A stretch of DNA of 7,672 nt from contig USTJ01000029.1 of NCBI GenBank assembly GCA_900557585.1, positions 1-7,672 of the forward strand, written 5' to 3'. Position numbers and translations under genes: made by a program. Positions 5,684 through 7,672 of this stretch are shown piece after piece. The notes below the pieces were generated by a model. It saw nothing but the letters and a program-made list of their open reading frames with translations. It had not been told where the DNA came from and searched no databases. The number at the start of each line of letters is the position of its first letter. Position 1 is the stretch's first letter. This stretch comes from an uncultured Eubacteriales bacterium (GTDB lineage: Bacteria; Bacillota; Clostridia; Christensenellales; UBA1242).

Positions 5684-7444
5684 ATGAAAAAACAAAAACA
5701 AGAGAAAAGCGTATTTAAACCAACTTTATATCTCAAAAAGTATTCATGGCTTGTGGTTCTTGGCCCAACTTGCAAAGCACTTGAAGCATTGAGTGAAGTT
5801 TTTGCACCATATATTATGGCGCTTCTTATTGATGTTGGAATTGCAAACAATGACAAAGACTATATCTTGAAAATGGCAATTGTAATTCTTGCAATCAATG
5901 TTGCTGGGATGATTTTCGCAATTCTTGGTCAGAAGTGTGCATCTGTCACATCTGAGGGTATGGGTAGAGACATTCGAAATGATGTTTTCAAACACGTTAA
6001 CACTTTTTCATTTTCTGAACTTGACAAATATAACACAACAACAATTTTAAACCGAACCATAAATGACGTTTATCACATTCAAGAAGGAACAAGTCAAATT
6101 ATTCGAAATGTGATGCGAATACCTTTTCTTTTGATTGGTTCTCTTGTAATGGCAATTTCAATTGACCTTAAACTTTCACTTATTTTCTTGGTTGTTTCAC
6201 CAATTCTTTTGTTGATTGTTTATTGTGTGATGAAAAAACTTCAACCACTTCTCACCGAGGGAAAGAAAAGACTTGACCGCACAACCCAAATCACTCGTGA
6301 AAATTTGAGTGGTATTAGAGTTGTTCGTGCTTTCAATAAACAAAACTACGAAATTGACAAATTCACCGAAGCAAACACCGCAATGCTTCAAAACGACTTA
6401 AAACAAGGCTATCTTGGTGCAATCATGCAACCATTGATTTATCTTGTTGTCAACTTTGCAATTATTGCGGTTGTATATTTTGGTGGAATTCAAATCAACG
6501 TCGGAAGCGTTACACAAGGAAACCTTCTTGCATTCATCAACTATTTCACACAAATTTCTGCCGCACTTGTTGCTTTTGCAAGAGTGATTACAATTTTGAC
6601 AAGAATGAAAATTGCCAAAAATCGTGTGAACGACCTTATGCTGACCAAAAACTCAATCGTCTCTCCTGCATCACCTGCACAAATTGACCAAACAAGTCCA
6701 GAAAATGGAAGCGTTGAGTTTAAAGAAGTAAGTTTTTCATATTCATATTTGAAGGACGTTGTTATAAATTTGAATCTCAAAGTTGAACCTGGCGAAACAA
6801 TTGGTGTTATCGGCGGAACAGGAAGTGGAAAAAGTTCAATTGTGAACCTTATTCCTCGTTTTTATGACGCAACCAAAGGTCAAGTTTTGGTGAACGGTCA
6901 AAATGTTAAAAAATATAATGTTGAAGAACTTCGTTCAATCATTGGAATTGTTCCACAAAACCCAATTCTTTTCTCGGGCACAATTCGTGATAACCTTTGT
7001 TGGAGAAAAGAAGACGCAACCGAAGAGGAACTTGTAAAAGCCCTTAAAATTGCGCAGGCATATGACTTTGTTAAAGAATATCCCGACTTTCTTGACCACC
7101 CAGTAAACCGTGGCGGAACAAACTTTTCGGGTGGACAAAAACAAAGACTTACAATTGCAAGAGCACTTGTTGGAAACCCTTCTATTGTAATCTTGGACGA
7201 CAGCACCAGTGCACTTGACTTTTCAACCGACTCGAAACTTCGAAAAGCAATCAAAACCATGCTTTCATGTACAACTTTCATTGTTTCGCAAAGAACAAAC
7301 TCTTTGAAAGATGCGGACAAAATCATTGTTATTGATGCCGGAAACATTGTTGATATTGGAAAACACGACGAACTTTTGGAGCGTTGTGACCTTTATCGCG
7401 AGATTCACGAATCTCAAAACAAGAAGGAGGTAAAAAATGGATAA
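5684..7444 (+). CDS. ABC half-exporter with degenerate catalytic site (BmrC/TM287-like subunit)
   Basis: 586-residue type IV ABC exporter half with an N-terminal membrane domain and a C-terminal nucleotide-binding domain. About six membrane helices lie near 21-52, 59-82, 146-160, 164-184, 248-267 and 279-303. The ATPase domain (about 343-580) shows Walker A GGTGSGKS (377-384), Q-loop Gln425, signature FSGGQ (481-485), Walker B IVILD (501-505) and D-loop SALD (509-512). The catalytic Glu position is Asp506, and the switch His is Gln536 (IVSQR). This pair of changes is the known mark of the degenerate half of heterodimeric multidrug exporters such as BmrC/BmrD, LmrC/LmrD and TM287/TM288. The substrate cannot be told from sequence. 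The start follows a weak GAGAG (5676-5680). Its 3' end overlaps the next half-transporter by 8 nt, implying coupled translation and a heterodimer. Confidence 0.95.
   Translation: MKKQKQEKSVFKPTLYLKKYSWLVVLGPTCKALEALSEVFAPYIMALLIDVGIANNDKDYILKMAIVILAINVAGMIFAILGQKCASVTSEGMGRDIRNDVFKHVNTFSFSELDKYNTTTILNRTINDVYHIQEGTSQIIRNVMRIPFLLIGSLVMAISIDLKLSLIFLVVSPILLLIVYCVMKKLQPLLTEGKKRLDRTTQITRENLSGIRVVRAFNKQNYEIDKFTEANTAMLQNDLKQGYLGAIMQPLIYLVVNFAIIAVVYFGGIQINVGSVTQGNLLAFINYFTQISAALVAFARVITILTRMKIAKNRVNDLMLTKNSIVSPASPAQIDQTSPENGSVEFKEVSFSYSYLKDVVINLNLKVEPGETIGVIGGTGSGKSSIVNLIPRFYDATKGQVLVNGQNVKKYNVEELRSIIGIVPQNPILFSGTIRDNLCWRKEDATEEELVKALKIAQAYDFVKEYPDFLDHPVNRGGTNFSGGQKQRLTIARALVGNPSIVILDDSTSALDFSTDSKLRKAIKTMLSCTTFIVSQRTNSLKDADKIIVIDAGNIVDIGKHDELLERCDLYREIHESQNKKEVKNG
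7424..7430 (+). promoter_or_regulatory. Ribosome binding site fixing the start of the second ABC gene
   Basis: AAGGAGG lies inside the end of the first ABC gene, 6 nt before the ATG at 7437. It is much stronger than the site of the first gene and decides the overlapping start. Confidence 0.85.
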
Positions 7445-7672
7445 CAATTCACATTTATCTTCTAAAAATGTTCGAACTCGTGAAACACGAAAGTTTAAAA
7501 GCAGATATCTGAAAGGAAAATCAGCGTTTACAGTTGTTAAAAAGGTTTTTCAATATGCACACCAATATCGAATCTATCTCTACCTTACATTTTTGTTTGA
7601 CCTTTTAAACACTGTTGCCGAGGTGTTTGTTCCAATTTTCCTTGGAAAAGCAATTGGCGCAGCCATCGGCCC
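7437..7672 (+). CDS. Second ABC half-exporter, N-terminal part only (cut by window end)
   Basis: The first 78 codons are present and the frame is still open at 7672. The translation has a basic, hydrophilic N-terminus of about 44 residues (MDNNSHLSSKNVRTRETRKF at the start). Then comes a first membrane helix (about 45-75, YLTFLFDLLNTVAEVFVPIF) ending in LGKAIGAAIG. This matches the first transmembrane segment of ABC exporter halves, where a conserved Pro is followed by a Gly-rich turn. Its ATG overlaps the last codons of the preceding gene in ATGGATAA. By analogy with BmrD/TM288 it should carry the canonical Glu and His catalytic residues that the first subunit lacks, but that part is outside the window. 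The family call rests mainly on context plus this one helix. Confidence 0.8.
   Translation, partial: MDNNSHLSSKNVRTRETRKFKSRYLKGKSAFTVVKKVFQYAHQYRIYLYLTFLFDLLNTVAEVFVPIFLGKAIGAAIG

Overview
The window looks like chromosomal DNA of a low-GC, anaerobic, Firmicutes-type bacterium, most likely Clostridia-like. The reasons are very AT-rich DNA, strong GGAGG-type ribosome binding sites, a Soj/Spo0J-type ParA-ParB pair with Bacillus-type parS sites, a rubrerythrin, and a BmrC/TM287-type ABC half-exporter. UGG encodes Trp and UGA acts as a stop, so this is not a Mycoplasma-type code. I cannot name the genus.

Layout. Positions 1-2378 hold no convincing intact gene. The tract is extremely AT-rich, and its + strand is enriched in A and C over T and G. 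It carries four exact 16-bp parS palindromes (14, 504, 892, 1294), one exact DnaA box plus one relaxed-consensus box, and what looks like the decayed 3' end of a pyruvate/acetoin dehydrogenase E1-alpha gene near 1434-1576. A Rho-independent terminator (2331-2359) closes a minus-strand operon of parA (4148-3336) and parB (3335-2379), which abut with no gap. A fifth, one-base-variant parS lies about 140 bp upstream of parA. Next to it is a hairpin terminator that probably ends the upstream minus-strand rubrerythrin gene (5111-4506). An AT-rich divergent spacer of about 570 bp follows. Its right end carries a well-formed sigma-A-type promoter whose -10 overlaps a perfect inverted repeat, a likely repressor operator. 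That promoter drives an ABC half-exporter (5684-7444), which overlaps by 8 nt the start of a second half-exporter running off the window at 7672.

How the parts work together. ParA, ParB and the parS sites form a chromosome-segregation module, which usually lies near the replication origin. Putting several parS sites in a gene-free tract just downstream of parB would make a compact centromere-like loading zone. The two ABC genes should form one heterodimeric exporter. The first subunit has the degenerate catalytic residues (Asp and Gln in place of Glu and His) typical of one half of such dimers. The rubrerythrin is a separate oxidative-stress gene, with an unusual cysteine-rich tail and a Gln at one expected iron-ligand position.

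I see no clear undescribed multi-gene system. The most interesting signals are the parS-bearing gene desert, the rubrerythrin changes and the operator in front of the exporter.
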